From IMG/VR virus record IMGVR_UViG_3300035698_017728, positions 1 to 22,121 of that record: DNA of 22,121 nucleotides, one strand, 5' to 3'. This document shows, in pieces, positions 7,618 through 14,877 of the stretch. A program made the position numbers and the translations under genes. The DNA comes from a virus. Each line of letters opens with the position of its first letter. Position 1 is the stretch's first letter. The notes under the pieces are model-generated. The model ran no database searches. It was not told the origin of the DNA and saw only the letters and a program-made list of their open reading frames with translations.

Positions 7618-9126
7618 ATGGCTAAACAATTAGAAATATATGATACTTTTCCAATTAAAGTGGCAATGAACAAAGATAAGAAAAGTGTTATAATGTCTGA
7701 TGCAGATGGTATTAGAAAAGATTATAGTCTTGTTTGTGAGGTGGACGCCACGCATTCTGGAACACTTATTAATAATAGGGTTTATCCCCCACAATCAATG
7801 AAAAAGGGTATAAAAACATGGACTTCTCCATATAAGAAACCTGTTTTGACTAACCATGATGATGGTCAGGATCCAATAGGGAGAGTAATGAAAGCTAAGT
7901 ATGTGAAGACTCCCAAGGCTATGGAGTCGGATGAGTATAAACCTGTACTGAAAAAAAGTGACGGATATGGCTATCAACAGTTAACTTTAAAAATAACAGA
8001 TGCAACAGCAATACAGAAGATACTTGATGGTAGATATGAAACTGTATCGGTAAGAATGTCTACTGATCATGCTTTTTGTTCTGTTTGTAATGCTGATTGG
8101 AGCACAGAAGGCCCTTGTGAACATACTCCCGGTCAGTTTTATGATAAAAAATTGGCATATATTACGACTGGCGATCTATCTTATAAGGAGATGTCTTTTG
8201 TTAATATTCCTGCCGATGAATATGCTGGTGTAAAAGAAGCAATATTAACAGAAAATAAAGATGCTTTTTTAAGTGCTACAGAACTATCTATATATGCTAA
8301 TAATTCAGAAGAGAAAGTTTTTTCTGATTTAAGATCTGCTGATGATTTTAATTTGTATAATACTTTAAATGGTGAAATTGAAGAAGAAGATGATATCGTG
8401 TTACATCTTCTTGATAACGCTGGTAAAATACAAAAAGCCCATGACAAGGAGGATGAAGTGAAATTAGAAGATTTGACCAAAAGCCAACTAGGAGAAATAA
8501 AAGCAGTTCAAGAACTCATTACAGAGGGAGCGAAGAAAGAAGTAGAAGCGGCTTCTGTAAAAGCGTCTGAAGCTTGTAGTATAAAGGTTGAAGAGGCAAA
8601 GACTAGTTGTCAAGAAGAAAAAGATAATTTAAAATCGGATTTAGCGGCATGTTCTAAGGTAAGAAATGATCTTAACGTTGCTAATGCTGGGCTAGAGAAA
8701 GAGAAGAAAGACCTTCTTGAAAAAAATAAACAAGCAGCTAATGAAGTTGTAAAGAAGGATGAAGATAGAAAGAGGGTTTTGGATGAAAATATTAAATTGA
8801 ATTCAGACCTACATAAGATGGTAGCAGAGAGATTGTATGATCTGAAAAAGACTCTTCGTAAGCCAGATGTTGCGGACATTAAGACCCCTGATGAACGTAG
8901 CAAGAAAGTAGAAGAACTTTCTCAGAGAAGCGTGGACTCTCTCAAGGATCAAATTGTTGATCTCCTCTTAGAGCACGAGACACTATTAACAACTAACTAC
9001 TTTGGAAAAAAAATTAGCAATCCTGGAGCCGCTCCTTCTGACGAGACCAATGAAGTTGACTCAGAAAAGGCCCCTAAAAAAGAAGGTAAGAAGGAAACGC
9101 TAAATAGACTTTTCTCGAAGAGTTAA
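7618..9126 (+). CDS. Prohead protease fused to a coiled-coil scaffold
   Basis: Residues about 30-215 form a prohead maturation protease: CEVDATHSGTLINNRVYPP, then His80 in PVLTNHDDGQDPIGRV, Ser144 in YETVSVRMSTD, and the closing strand EMSFVNIPADEYAG. His80 and Ser144 are the likely catalytic pair of the S78/S80-type fold. Just after the Ser comes C154xxC157...C167xH169, a probable zinc-binding insert. Residues about 275-430 are a long, charged coiled coil, the expected scaffold that guides capsid assembly and is then digested. The 502-residue length fits a protease plus scaffold in one chain. An internal in-frame GTG at 8458 with an excellent ribosome binding site could make the scaffold alone. 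AGGAG precedes the main ATG. Confidence 0.88.
   Translation: MAKQLEIYDTFPIKVAMNKDKKSVIMSDADGIRKDYSLVCEVDATHSGTLINNRVYPPQSMKKGIKTWTSPYKKPVLTNHDDGQDPIGRVMKAKYVKTPKAMESDEYKPVLKKSDGYGYQQLTLKITDATAIQKILDGRYETVSVRMSTDHAFCSVCNADWSTEGPCEHTPGQFYDKKLAYITTGDLSYKEMSFVNIPADEYAGVKEAILTENKDAFLSATELSIYANNSEEKVFSDLRSADDFNLYNTLNGEIEEEDDIVLHLLDNAGKIQKAHDKEDEVKLEDLTKSQLGEIKAVQELITEGAKKEVEAASVKASEACSIKVEEAKTSCQEEKDNLKSDLAACSKVRNDLNVANAGLEKEKKDLLEKNKQAANEVVKKDEDRKRVLDENIKLNSDLHKMVAERLYDLKKTLRKPDVADIKTPDERSKKVEELSQRSVDSLKDQIVDLLLEHETLLTTNYFGKKISNPGAAPSDETNEVDSEKAPKKEGKKETLNRLFSKS
8446..8460 (+). promoter_or_regulatory. Internal ribosome binding site and GTG start for free scaffold
   Basis: AAGGAGG at 8446-8452, a full anti-Shine-Dalgarno match, lies five bases before an in-frame GTG at 8458-8460. 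The codon is residue 281 of the protease-scaffold protein, exactly where the protease part has ended and the coiled coil begins. Initiation here would make a 222-residue scaffold ending at 9126. Nested scaffold starts are established in phage lambda (C and Nu3). The out-of-frame ATG at 8453 gives only two codons. Confidence 0.6.
8458..9126 (+). CDS. Nested scaffolding protein from internal GTG start
   Basis: This 222-residue product would start with MKLEDLTKSQLGEI and comprise the charged coiled coil followed by a flexible, acidic and basic C-terminus (ending NRLFSKS), which is the classical make-up of a capsid scaffold. Scaffold is usually needed in much larger amounts than protease, and an internal start gives that ratio from one message. 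The evidence is the position of a strong ribosome binding site in frame at the domain boundary. A chance occurrence of an AAG-GAG-Gxx codon run in a Lys/Glu-rich segment is the main alternative. Confidence 0.5.
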   Translation: MKLEDLTKSQLGEIKAVQELITEGAKKEVEAASVKASEACSIKVEEAKTSCQEEKDNLKSDLAACSKVRNDLNVANAGLEKEKKDLLEKNKQAANEVVKKDEDRKRVLDENIKLNSDLHKMVAERLYDLKKTLRKPDVADIKTPDERSKKVEELSQRSVDSLKDQIVDLLLEHETLLTTNYFGKKISNPGAAPSDETNEVDSEKAPKKEGKKETLNRLFSKS

Positions 9127-9132
9127 GCAAGC

Positions 9133-9153
9133 TAATAAAAACAAAAAGGAGGA
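9133..9153 (+). repeat. Leader repeat copy 1 (ribosome binding site region)
   Basis: A 21-base A-rich sequence whose last 20 bases are AATAAAAACAAAAAGGAGGA. It is identical to 14850-14870. Both copies sit just before a structural gene's ATG (here the 265-residue head protein), so this is probably a translation-enhancing leader. Confidence 0.7.
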
Positions 9154-9160
9154 TATATAA

Positions 9161-9958
9161 ATGGCTAATAGAATTCCTAGAGGCTATGAGCGTAATAGTA
9201 ACCTAAAGAGGGAATTTTTAGAAATATCGCAAGGTGAAAGACCAGCTCTTGAATTAAAGCCAGCACAGTATTTGCCGGTTAAAAGGCAGGATCAGTATTT
9301 GAACGATTGGGTTGTAATATCTGCAGGTACTATTGTGGCAGTAGATCCTAGTGGAGATCTTGTATGGGCGAATGGTGCTGTTGCAACAACTATTACATAT
9401 ACAGCTGATGATATCGGTCTTACTGTTGAGGTCAATACAAATGGCCATGATTCATATGTAACGACAGCTGGAGCTTCTGCTAGTGGTATGTTTGCAAATA
9501 AGCCAATTGGAGTCGCACCGTATGATTATTATCAAAATCTTAATCAAGGTTATGACGTTGCTAGTCCTGGTGGTTTAACGAAATACAATAACTATCAAGT
9601 GCAAGATAAAGTTACTATTCTTTGCGATTACTTGATTGAATTACCGGTTAAAACAGCTGTTACAGCAGCTGGTGCTAATGATTCATCCGGTGTTATTATA
9701 GCTGGTGACCTTGTTCAGGCAAATACGAACGGTGCATTTGTTAAATGGAATGAAGGTTCAAACCCAGTAGAGCAGGTAGTTGGAAGATGTATACATAGAA
9801 GCGCTGTAAGCGTAAAAGATAATCTAGATAAAGTACAAACTGTTCCAGGTCTTGGTTTATCTGGTACTGATACTAGTGGTTATCCACAGCACTTGTATGA
9901 TTATGACAACGATGACGCATATGGTTCTAAAGTATTAATCCAGCTCATGGTAGCGTAG
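9161..9958 (+). CDS. Probable head decoration or minor capsid protein
   Basis: The 265-residue protein lies directly before the major capsid gene. It starts with a basic segment (MANRIPRGYERNSNLKREFL), then becomes rich in Gly, Ala, Thr, Val and Asn with many short predicted strands (VVISAGTIVAVDPSGDLVW and DLVQANTNGAFVKW are typical). The pattern of 'value, initial state, no longer pristine' strands is common in capsid-stabilising decoration proteins of the lambda gpD/capsid-cement type, but it is longer than gpD (about 110 residues) and I see no diagnostic motif. It is preceded by a very strong AGGAGG and the A-rich leader repeat, pointing to high expression. A minor capsid or other surface role is the alternative. 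Confidence 0.65.
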   Translation: MANRIPRGYERNSNLKREFLEISQGERPALELKPAQYLPVKRQDQYLNDWVVISAGTIVAVDPSGDLVWANGAVATTITYTADDIGLTVEVNTNGHDSYVTTAGASASGMFANKPIGVAPYDYYQNLNQGYDVASPGGLTKYNNYQVQDKVTILCDYLIELPVKTAVTAAGANDSSGVIIAGDLVQANTNGAFVKWNEGSNPVEQVVGRCIHRSAVSVKDNLDKVQTVPGLGLSGTDTSGYPQHLYDYDNDDAYGSKVLIQLMVA

Positions 9959-10003
9959 TAGTTACTTTTGAGAAACTAGTATATAAAAGGAGGACAAATA
10001 ACT

Positions 10004-11317
10004 ATGTCTGAAGAAAAATTGGTGGTTTCTGATGAATTAATTGGTAGCATCACTGCCAAGGTTTCTGAAAAAATAGGGAAGGAAGAGATTGCCAGAACCG
10101 AGAAAAGGGAATTTTCAGATAATACATTGCAAGATAAATATGAAAATACCCAGAAAATATGGACGAATAATGGTTTTGAGCATATAGAAGATCAATTTGA
10201 TCCTAGGAAGAAAGATCAGAAAATTGGTTATAAGGATTTGGTTGATGCACTTTCTACCCCTGATGCTTCGATACTTATTGGTAGGGTTGTATCCAATGTA
10301 GTAAAAGAAGCTATGGAACCTTTGTTAGTGGGTACCAGCTTATTGCATACCATCAGGTTTTCTGCCGGACAACAGATAACATTTCCAGCAGCTGGAGCTT
10401 TCACAGCTGAAGATATCCCAGAAGGCGGAGAGTACCCGGAGAGAAAGCTAGAAGTAGCCGGCACGGTAACCGCGTTTATTGGAAAGTCTGGTGTTAAGGT
10501 CAGAATAACTGATGAGATGCTTAGGTATTCGCAATACGATGTAATGAGTATGCATATTAAAGCTGCAGGTCGAGCTTTAGCAAGGCATAAAGAAACAAAG
10601 ATATTCAACATGATTAACAACTTGGGTAATACTATTTTTGATAATAACGTAGCTAATACGCAAACATCTGGCAGAGATAATGCCGGTAATGGTAATGGTA
10701 CTATAACATTAGATGATTTGTTAGTTATGTACGCAAAGATAGTGCAACAGGGTTTTGTTCCAAACTCTCTTTTAATGAGTCCTCTTGGATGGTTGATTTT
10801 CGCAAGAGACCCGATACTAAGAGCGTTTGGTTTTGCAAATGGAGGCCCAATATTTTCTCCGATGCAGGGTAAAGCTGGTTTAGCAAGAAGCTGGTATTCT
10901 GGAGGAATGAATACAGGTCCTACAGCTCAAGCACAAAACATTAGCACTACTTCTGCAAATGTTCCTAATTTATTCCCGGCACCTTTAAGGATTATTGTAA
11001 GCCCGTTCTGTTCTTATACAGCTGCTTCCGGTGCTACACCGGCAAAAACTAACATTATCATGGCTGATAGCAATGAGCTTGGTATATTAGTTGTTGATGA
11101 AGATGTAACGAACGAGGAATGGGATGATCCTAATAGGGATATTAGGGCAATTAAATTTAGAGAAAGATATGGTCTTGGTATTTTGAACGAAGGAAACGCA
11201 ATAGCAGTAGCTAAGAATGTTGATATCGAGAAAGCATACGCTCTTGACGACCTATTAACTTGGGACGCACAGGGTGGAGCTTTACCGTCAATCAATCAGG
11301 CTGGCGTAACTGTGTAA
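10004..11317 (+). CDS. Major capsid protein, HK97 fold
   Basis: The shell protein of the head. The N-terminal arm (about 1-95) is charged and may be removed by the prohead protease. The HK97-type features follow: an E-loop/P-domain segment FSAGQQITFPAAGAFTAEDI with PEGGEYPERKLEV (about 120-150), KSGVKVRITDEMLRYSQYDV leading into the long spine helix (about 165-205), then the A-domain with FVPNSLLMSPLGWLIFARDP (about 247-266) and the closing DEDVTNEEWDDPNRDIRAIKFRER region, which resembles the capsid proteins of many myoviruses and siphoviruses. AGGAGG at about 9989 precedes the ATG. Residues 1-95 contain no obvious unique cleavage site that I can name. A stable hairpin follows the gene. Confidence 0.9.
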   Translation: MSEEKLVVSDELIGSITAKVSEKIGKEEIARTEKREFSDNTLQDKYENTQKIWTNNGFEHIEDQFDPRKKDQKIGYKDLVDALSTPDASILIGRVVSNVVKEAMEPLLVGTSLLHTIRFSAGQQITFPAAGAFTAEDIPEGGEYPERKLEVAGTVTAFIGKSGVKVRITDEMLRYSQYDVMSMHIKAAGRALARHKETKIFNMINNLGNTIFDNNVANTQTSGRDNAGNGNGTITLDDLLVMYAKIVQQGFVPNSLLMSPLGWLIFARDPILRAFGFANGGPIFSPMQGKAGLARSWYSGGMNTGPTAQAQNISTTSANVPNLFPAPLRIIVSPFCSYTAASGATPAKTNIIMADSNELGILVVDEDVTNEEWDDPNRDIRAIKFRERYGLGILNEGNAIAVAKNVDIEKAYALDDLLTWDAQGGALPSINQAGVTV

Positions 11318-11336
11318 CTATATATAATAACGTTAT

Positions 11337-11370
11337 AATCTTGGTGGGGTGTTTTTACCCTACCAGGATT
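11337..11370 (+). promoter_or_regulatory. Stable hairpin after the capsid gene, no U-tract
   Basis: AATCTTGGTGGGGT (11337-11350) pairs along all 14 positions, two of them G-U, with ACCCTACCAGGATT (11357-11370), around a GTTTTT loop. The bases after the stem (GTAATGTACT) contain no U-run, so it is not a typical intrinsic terminator. A 3' hairpin after a highly expressed capsid gene could protect or process its mRNA, or act as a partial terminator. Confidence 0.6.
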
Positions 11371-11394
11371 GTAATGTACTAGCAAGGAGGAATA

Positions 11395-11916
11395 ATGGAA
11401 TTGGTGAAGAGGGGAGATAGAGTTAGCTTGAATATCCGTAAGAGATTGTATTATTTTCAAGGAGCACGTGGGATTAACCTAAAAGTTGATGGTGAAGAAA
11501 GTACAATTATTCCGGAAGACATAGATGATAAAAATTTACAAAGAATTAATTATTCTATAAGATTAGAACAGCTTATATCCGGTGGAACGCCTGAAAAAAC
11601 AAAACCTAGTCCTAAAGATGATAAATTAGGTGAGGCTTTGTATCAGGGCAGAAATAAGATAGAAGATGTTGTGTACGGAATAAGAATGGACAAAAGTATT
11701 AAGGATGAAGAAAAAATAACTAAGTTAGAGAAATTATTAAAACTAGAACAAGAAGGTAAGAACAAAGCTGGTAAGTCAAGGGTGAGTGTGATAACAAAAA
11801 TAGAATATGCATTATCAAAAATTGCTGGTATTTCACCGGTAGTTAGTGAAGAGGGTGAGGAAAAGATAGAAATTAGCTTCACCAAGGGAACAGAAGAAAA
11901 TAAACAGGGAGAATAA
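11395..11916 (+). CDS. Hypothetical protein after the capsid gene
   Basis: I do not recognise a family for these 173 residues. The first 60 residues are a compact, strand-rich segment (KRGDRVSLNIRKRLYYFQGA..., then TIIPEDIDDKNLQRINYSIR) of the kind found in small phage head and neck proteins. The rest is charged and probably flexible: a Pro/Lys linker, a Lys/Glu-rich helix (about 100-120) and an acidic C-terminus. AAGGAGG lies four bases before the ATG, and the stop overlaps the next start by one base (TAATG), linking it with the connector gene that follows. A capsid-accessory or head-completion role fits the position but is unproven. Confidence 0.6.
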   Translation: MELVKRGDRVSLNIRKRLYYFQGARGINLKVDGEESTIIPEDIDDKNLQRINYSIRLEQLISGGTPEKTKPSPKDDKLGEALYQGRNKIEDVVYGIRMDKSIKDEEKITKLEKLLKLEQEGKNKAGKSRVSVITKIEYALSKIAGISPVVSEEGEEKIEISFTKGTEENKQGE

Positions 11917-13298
11917 TGGCTGCACCAACTATAAGTAGTAGAACCCCGGCTATAAATGCTACTAATGTTTATCTGAATCAGCTTATATACATTACGTTCG
12001 ATCAGGCTATGTCTTCAGCTAGCTTCACAGATAATACATTAATATTATATAGAACATCTGATTATGCTATAATAGATAAAACTATCAGCTATGATAGCGA
12101 TACCTATAAGGTTACTATTACTCCAGATGTTATATTTGATGAGAACGCTACTTATAATATGGTGGCTGTTGGACTAGACCAGTCATCAACCTGTATAAAG
12201 AATTCAAGCGCAGAAAGTTTGGTTGCTACTGCAACATGGTATTTTACCACTGGTATCGAAGTGTATGAGGCTCCAGAGGATACGGTAACCGAAACCCAAC
12301 CAGAGGCACCAGTTGCAGATACACCGGTAGCTAAGGTGCTTGAACCCAGTGCTAGCACTACATTTTCTATTACAGCTACTGATCCTGAAAATTACGAGTC
12401 TGATATTGGAACCCTAAATTCAAATCTTACTACAGCTACATGGTCTGGTCCCATTACAATTACGTTCAATAGGCTTTTAGCTAGCGGATCTGCGATTAGT
12501 CAAGATTGGATTAGCCTATCGGGAGATGCAGTAGATGGTGATCCAGCTATTACATCGACACTTCCTAGCGGAGCTCTTTCAAACGATAGTGGAAAAATTT
12601 TAACATATGCTATACCAACATATCAATCTAATAATGCTTTATGGTATGCAAATAATGAAATAACTGTTACAATATCAGAAGATGTGGAAGATTACGAAGG
12701 AAATGCGCTAGGTGACAATTATCAATTCATGTTCACCACCCCATATAGACCACTCTATTGTACTATAAAAAAGATAAGAGCAGTTATAGGTCCGTTCATT
12801 AGGGATATCAATGATGATGTTATAAATAGAAACATATATCTAAATTCTGTAGAAGCATATAATGTAGCGAATACTATATATAATCAAACTAGTTGGGACG
12901 ACATGGATTCACCAACTTTTGCAGCTAAGATGTATGTGTGCTGTAAGACACAATACGATCTTCTATATGCAAAGTTATTAGATATTTCTTCCACGGGCGG
13001 TGGACAGATGAAGAGGCTAGGAGATTTCACTCTTCAAGATGGAACAGATTTAAGAGAGGGAATAAAAGGGGCAATCCAAAAAGCTTTATATTGTGCAAAT
13101 GCTTGGTTTAAACAGCTTCTTGGGAAACACAGAAGGGCTAAAACAAAAATGGTAGTCAAAGGTGTTTCCTCGCCAGTTACCCCGCTTATGAGGGGCGTAA
13201 GGACATGGTCTGCTCCAGGGGAATCGGAAAAACCAGGTTCTAATAAAAGAGCTGAGAGACATATAAAATCACCCGGACTTTATGACGAGTGGTCATAA
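11916..13298 (+). CDS. Two Ig-like domains fused to a head-tail adaptor-like domain
   Basis: Residues about 4-113 look like a Big_5/SbsA-type Ig-like domain: it opens with SRTPAINATNVYLNQLIYIT, has the FDQAM segment and closes with the strand pattern ATWYFTTG. After an acidic linker, residues about 145-277 repeat the pattern, with FNRLL in place of FDQAM and YQFMFTTP at the end. Residues about 281-385 are helical (KIRAVIGPFIRDINDDVI, then SPTFAAKMYVCCKTQYDLLY, then GGQMKRLGDFTLQDGT); this resembles gp6/gp15-type adaptors that sit on the portal and have a comparable 'K-x-x-GDF/Y' motif. The last 70 residues are basic and flexible. So the protein probably sits at the neck and displays two Ig-like domains. 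Its start overlaps the previous stop. Confidence 0.65.
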   Translation: MAAPTISSRTPAINATNVYLNQLIYITFDQAMSSASFTDNTLILYRTSDYAIIDKTISYDSDTYKVTITPDVIFDENATYNMVAVGLDQSSTCIKNSSAESLVATATWYFTTGIEVYEAPEDTVTETQPEAPVADTPVAKVLEPSASTTFSITATDPENYESDIGTLNSNLTTATWSGPITITFNRLLASGSAISQDWISLSGDAVDGDPAITSTLPSGALSNDSGKILTYAIPTYQSNNALWYANNEITVTISEDVEDYEGNALGDNYQFMFTTPYRPLYCTIKKIRAVIGPFIRDINDDVINRNIYLNSVEAYNVANTIYNQTSWDDMDSPTFAAKMYVCCKTQYDLLYAKLLDISSTGGGQMKRLGDFTLQDGTDLREGIKGAIQKALYCANAWFKQLLGKHRRAKTKMVVKGVSSPVTPLMRGVRTWSAPGESEKPGSNKRAERHIKSPGLYDEWS

Positions 13299-13308
13299 GG
13301 AGGCATAA

Positions 13309-13905
13309 ATGGCTGTTCCGTTGTGGCCTAAGGGCGGAATAAAAAAGAAAACTATTCAATTATACAATTCTATTCCGAATTCTGGTGAATTGGATCTCAG
13401 GAAAGAGTTTAATAAATTATTGGATGGTGACGACTATTCTCCCCAAAGAGGTCACTGGGTATTGTTAAGAAGGATGGAAACTACTCAAAGATGTTCTTGC
13501 TGGAATAAGCGTGCCGCAGGTACCGACAAATATTTAGATGATAATAGAAAATATGATGAACCTGATGAAAATTGTACTGTGTGTAATGGGGAAGGTTGGA
13601 TATATGATGATGAGCTACATCTTGTTAGGCGAAGGATTTCAGCTCCCCCAATAGGTCTTGCAGGACAAGAAGAACATTCAGAGATAGGCATAACCAATGT
13701 TACTTATTTAGTTTACTACTTTAAGTATTATGTAAATCCCACTAAAAGAGATAAAATAATAGAAATAGAAAATGATAGATTGGGCGAGCCAATAAGACCA
13801 TTTGTTCAGAAAGAAATTCATGACATATCTGTAGCAGAGCCCCTCAGGGATCAAAAGGGTAGAATAGAATACTGGAGATGCGCCGTTAAGATGGAGGTTG
13901 TATAG
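13309..13905 (+). CDS. Neck protein, probable head-closure or stopper, with Cys motif
   Basis: The 198-residue protein follows the adaptor-like gene, where the stopper is expected. In the middle it has a likely zinc site: CxC at C62 and C64, then C89xxC92 in NCTVCNGEGW, the latter close to the DnaJ-type CxxCxGxG zinc knuckle. The C-terminal half is strand-rich with TKRDKIIEIENDRLG and AEPLRDQKGRIEYWRCAVK, resembling phage neck proteins in my recollection. A stopper closes the portal channel and gives the tail its docking platform. AAGGAGG precedes the ATG by six bases. Its TAG overlaps the GTG start of the next gene by one base, tying the two neck proteins together. Confidence 0.65.
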   Translation: MAVPLWPKGGIKKKTIQLYNSIPNSGELDLRKEFNKLLDGDDYSPQRGHWVLLRRMETTQRCSCWNKRAAGTDKYLDDNRKYDEPDENCTVCNGEGWIYDDELHLVRRRISAPPIGLAGQEEHSEIGITNVTYLVYYFKYYVNPTKRDKIIEIENDRLGEPIRPFVQKEIHDISVAEPLRDQKGRIEYWRCAVKMEVV

Positions 13906-14852
13906 TGGCAGAGCTAGGGGAAAAACTAGAGAGTTATAGTGATTCAACTTATTTCCTTCAAAATCCTTCACGGGATGATATGCGGAAAGCAGATAGGAAT
14001 GCATCGCTTTCTAATGTAAGTACATATATCTATCAAAGTTTAATTGATTTTCAGGGTAAGTGGACTCAATCTGATAGAAGCGTTTGGATTATATATATGC
14101 CTAATGCTAGATATTTGAGTATTGGCGATGTAATTAAGAATATAACTACTGGACAAATATACAGGATCTCTCAAGTAATAAGCAGTAGAGACAAGCTTAT
14201 AAAACTGAGTGGAATTACTGCTCCAGTTCTAGGTAACATATTAGAGTTAACTGGAGATAATGTAGTAAATTTTGTTTCGGGTTATTCCAAAGAATATAAA
14301 GATAAACCTCATAATAAATGGGTTGATACTGTAACATTTAAGATAAAGAGAAGGGAAGCAGGTACTATTGGAAAACATCCCTTCGATCCCCCTACTGAAA
14401 TAAAGCCGAGGGTTCGAGAATATGTAATTGATCCGGATTATACAGATTGTCATGTAATGGTTTTGGGTCAATGGTTTGACAATTTAATTCAGTTTGATTG
14501 TTGGGCTAAGACAAACAATAGAGCTGATGATTTAGTAGAATGGTTTGAAGATTTTATGTATAGATATACGTGGGTTTGGAAGAAAAACGGGGTCAATGAA
14601 ATACTTTATTGGATGAGAACTCAGGATGAAGAAGTAAGCAAGTGGAGAGTTGATTTAGCTGATAGAACTCTTATTTATTACTTCAGGACTGAAAAGATAT
14701 TAACAGTAAGAGAACATGACTTTAAACAGATAGATTTATATTTAGAGGTATTAAATACATTACCCTCAGGATTTACCGGGGTCGGGTACAATGATTTACC
14801 ACCTTCTGGATATAATGAATTTATGGATGAGAGTTTTAGTGTGTTAGTATAA
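13905..14852 (+). CDS. Neck or tail-completion protein, GTG start
   Basis: The 315-residue protein lies just before the tail sheath gene, where a tail terminator or neck protein is expected. The N-terminal half is strand-rich (SVWIIYMPNARYLSIGDVIK, then TGQIYRISQVISSRDKLIKL), and the middle carries EYVIDPDYTDCHVMVLGQWF followed by LIQFDCWAKTNNRADDLVEW and FEDFMYRY, a pattern like tail-terminator domains in which a polymer-capping strand is followed by an amphipathic helix. GTG at 13905 is chosen because GGAGG at 13893-13897 lies seven bases upstream and the preceding stop overlaps it. I am fairly sure of a tail/neck role; terminator versus other neck component is open. Confidence 0.65.
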   Translation: MAELGEKLESYSDSTYFLQNPSRDDMRKADRNASLSNVSTYIYQSLIDFQGKWTQSDRSVWIIYMPNARYLSIGDVIKNITTGQIYRISQVISSRDKLIKLSGITAPVLGNILELTGDNVVNFVSGYSKEYKDKPHNKWVDTVTFKIKRREAGTIGKHPFDPPTEIKPRVREYVIDPDYTDCHVMVLGQWFDNLIQFDCWAKTNNRADDLVEWFEDFMYRYTWVWKKNGVNEILYWMRTQDEEVSKWRVDLADRTLIYYFRTEKILTVREHDFKQIDLYLEVLNTLPSGFTGVGYNDLPPSGYNEFMDESFSVLV

Positions 14853-14870
14853 TAAAAACAAAAAGGAGGA
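14850..14870 (+). repeat. Leader repeat copy 2 (ribosome binding site region)
   Basis: Exact 21-base match to 9133-9153, ending in AGGAGGA and lying seven bases before the tail sheath ATG. It overlaps the last bases of the preceding gene's stop. Confidence 0.7.
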
Positions 14871-14877
14871 ACTAACA

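Noticed and set aside
11334-11339. Perfect TATAAT as a promoter after the capsid gene
   Set aside because: The hexamer 17 bases upstream is TGTGTA, far from TTGACA, and the area is simply AT-rich. It also overlaps the hairpin's 5' arm.
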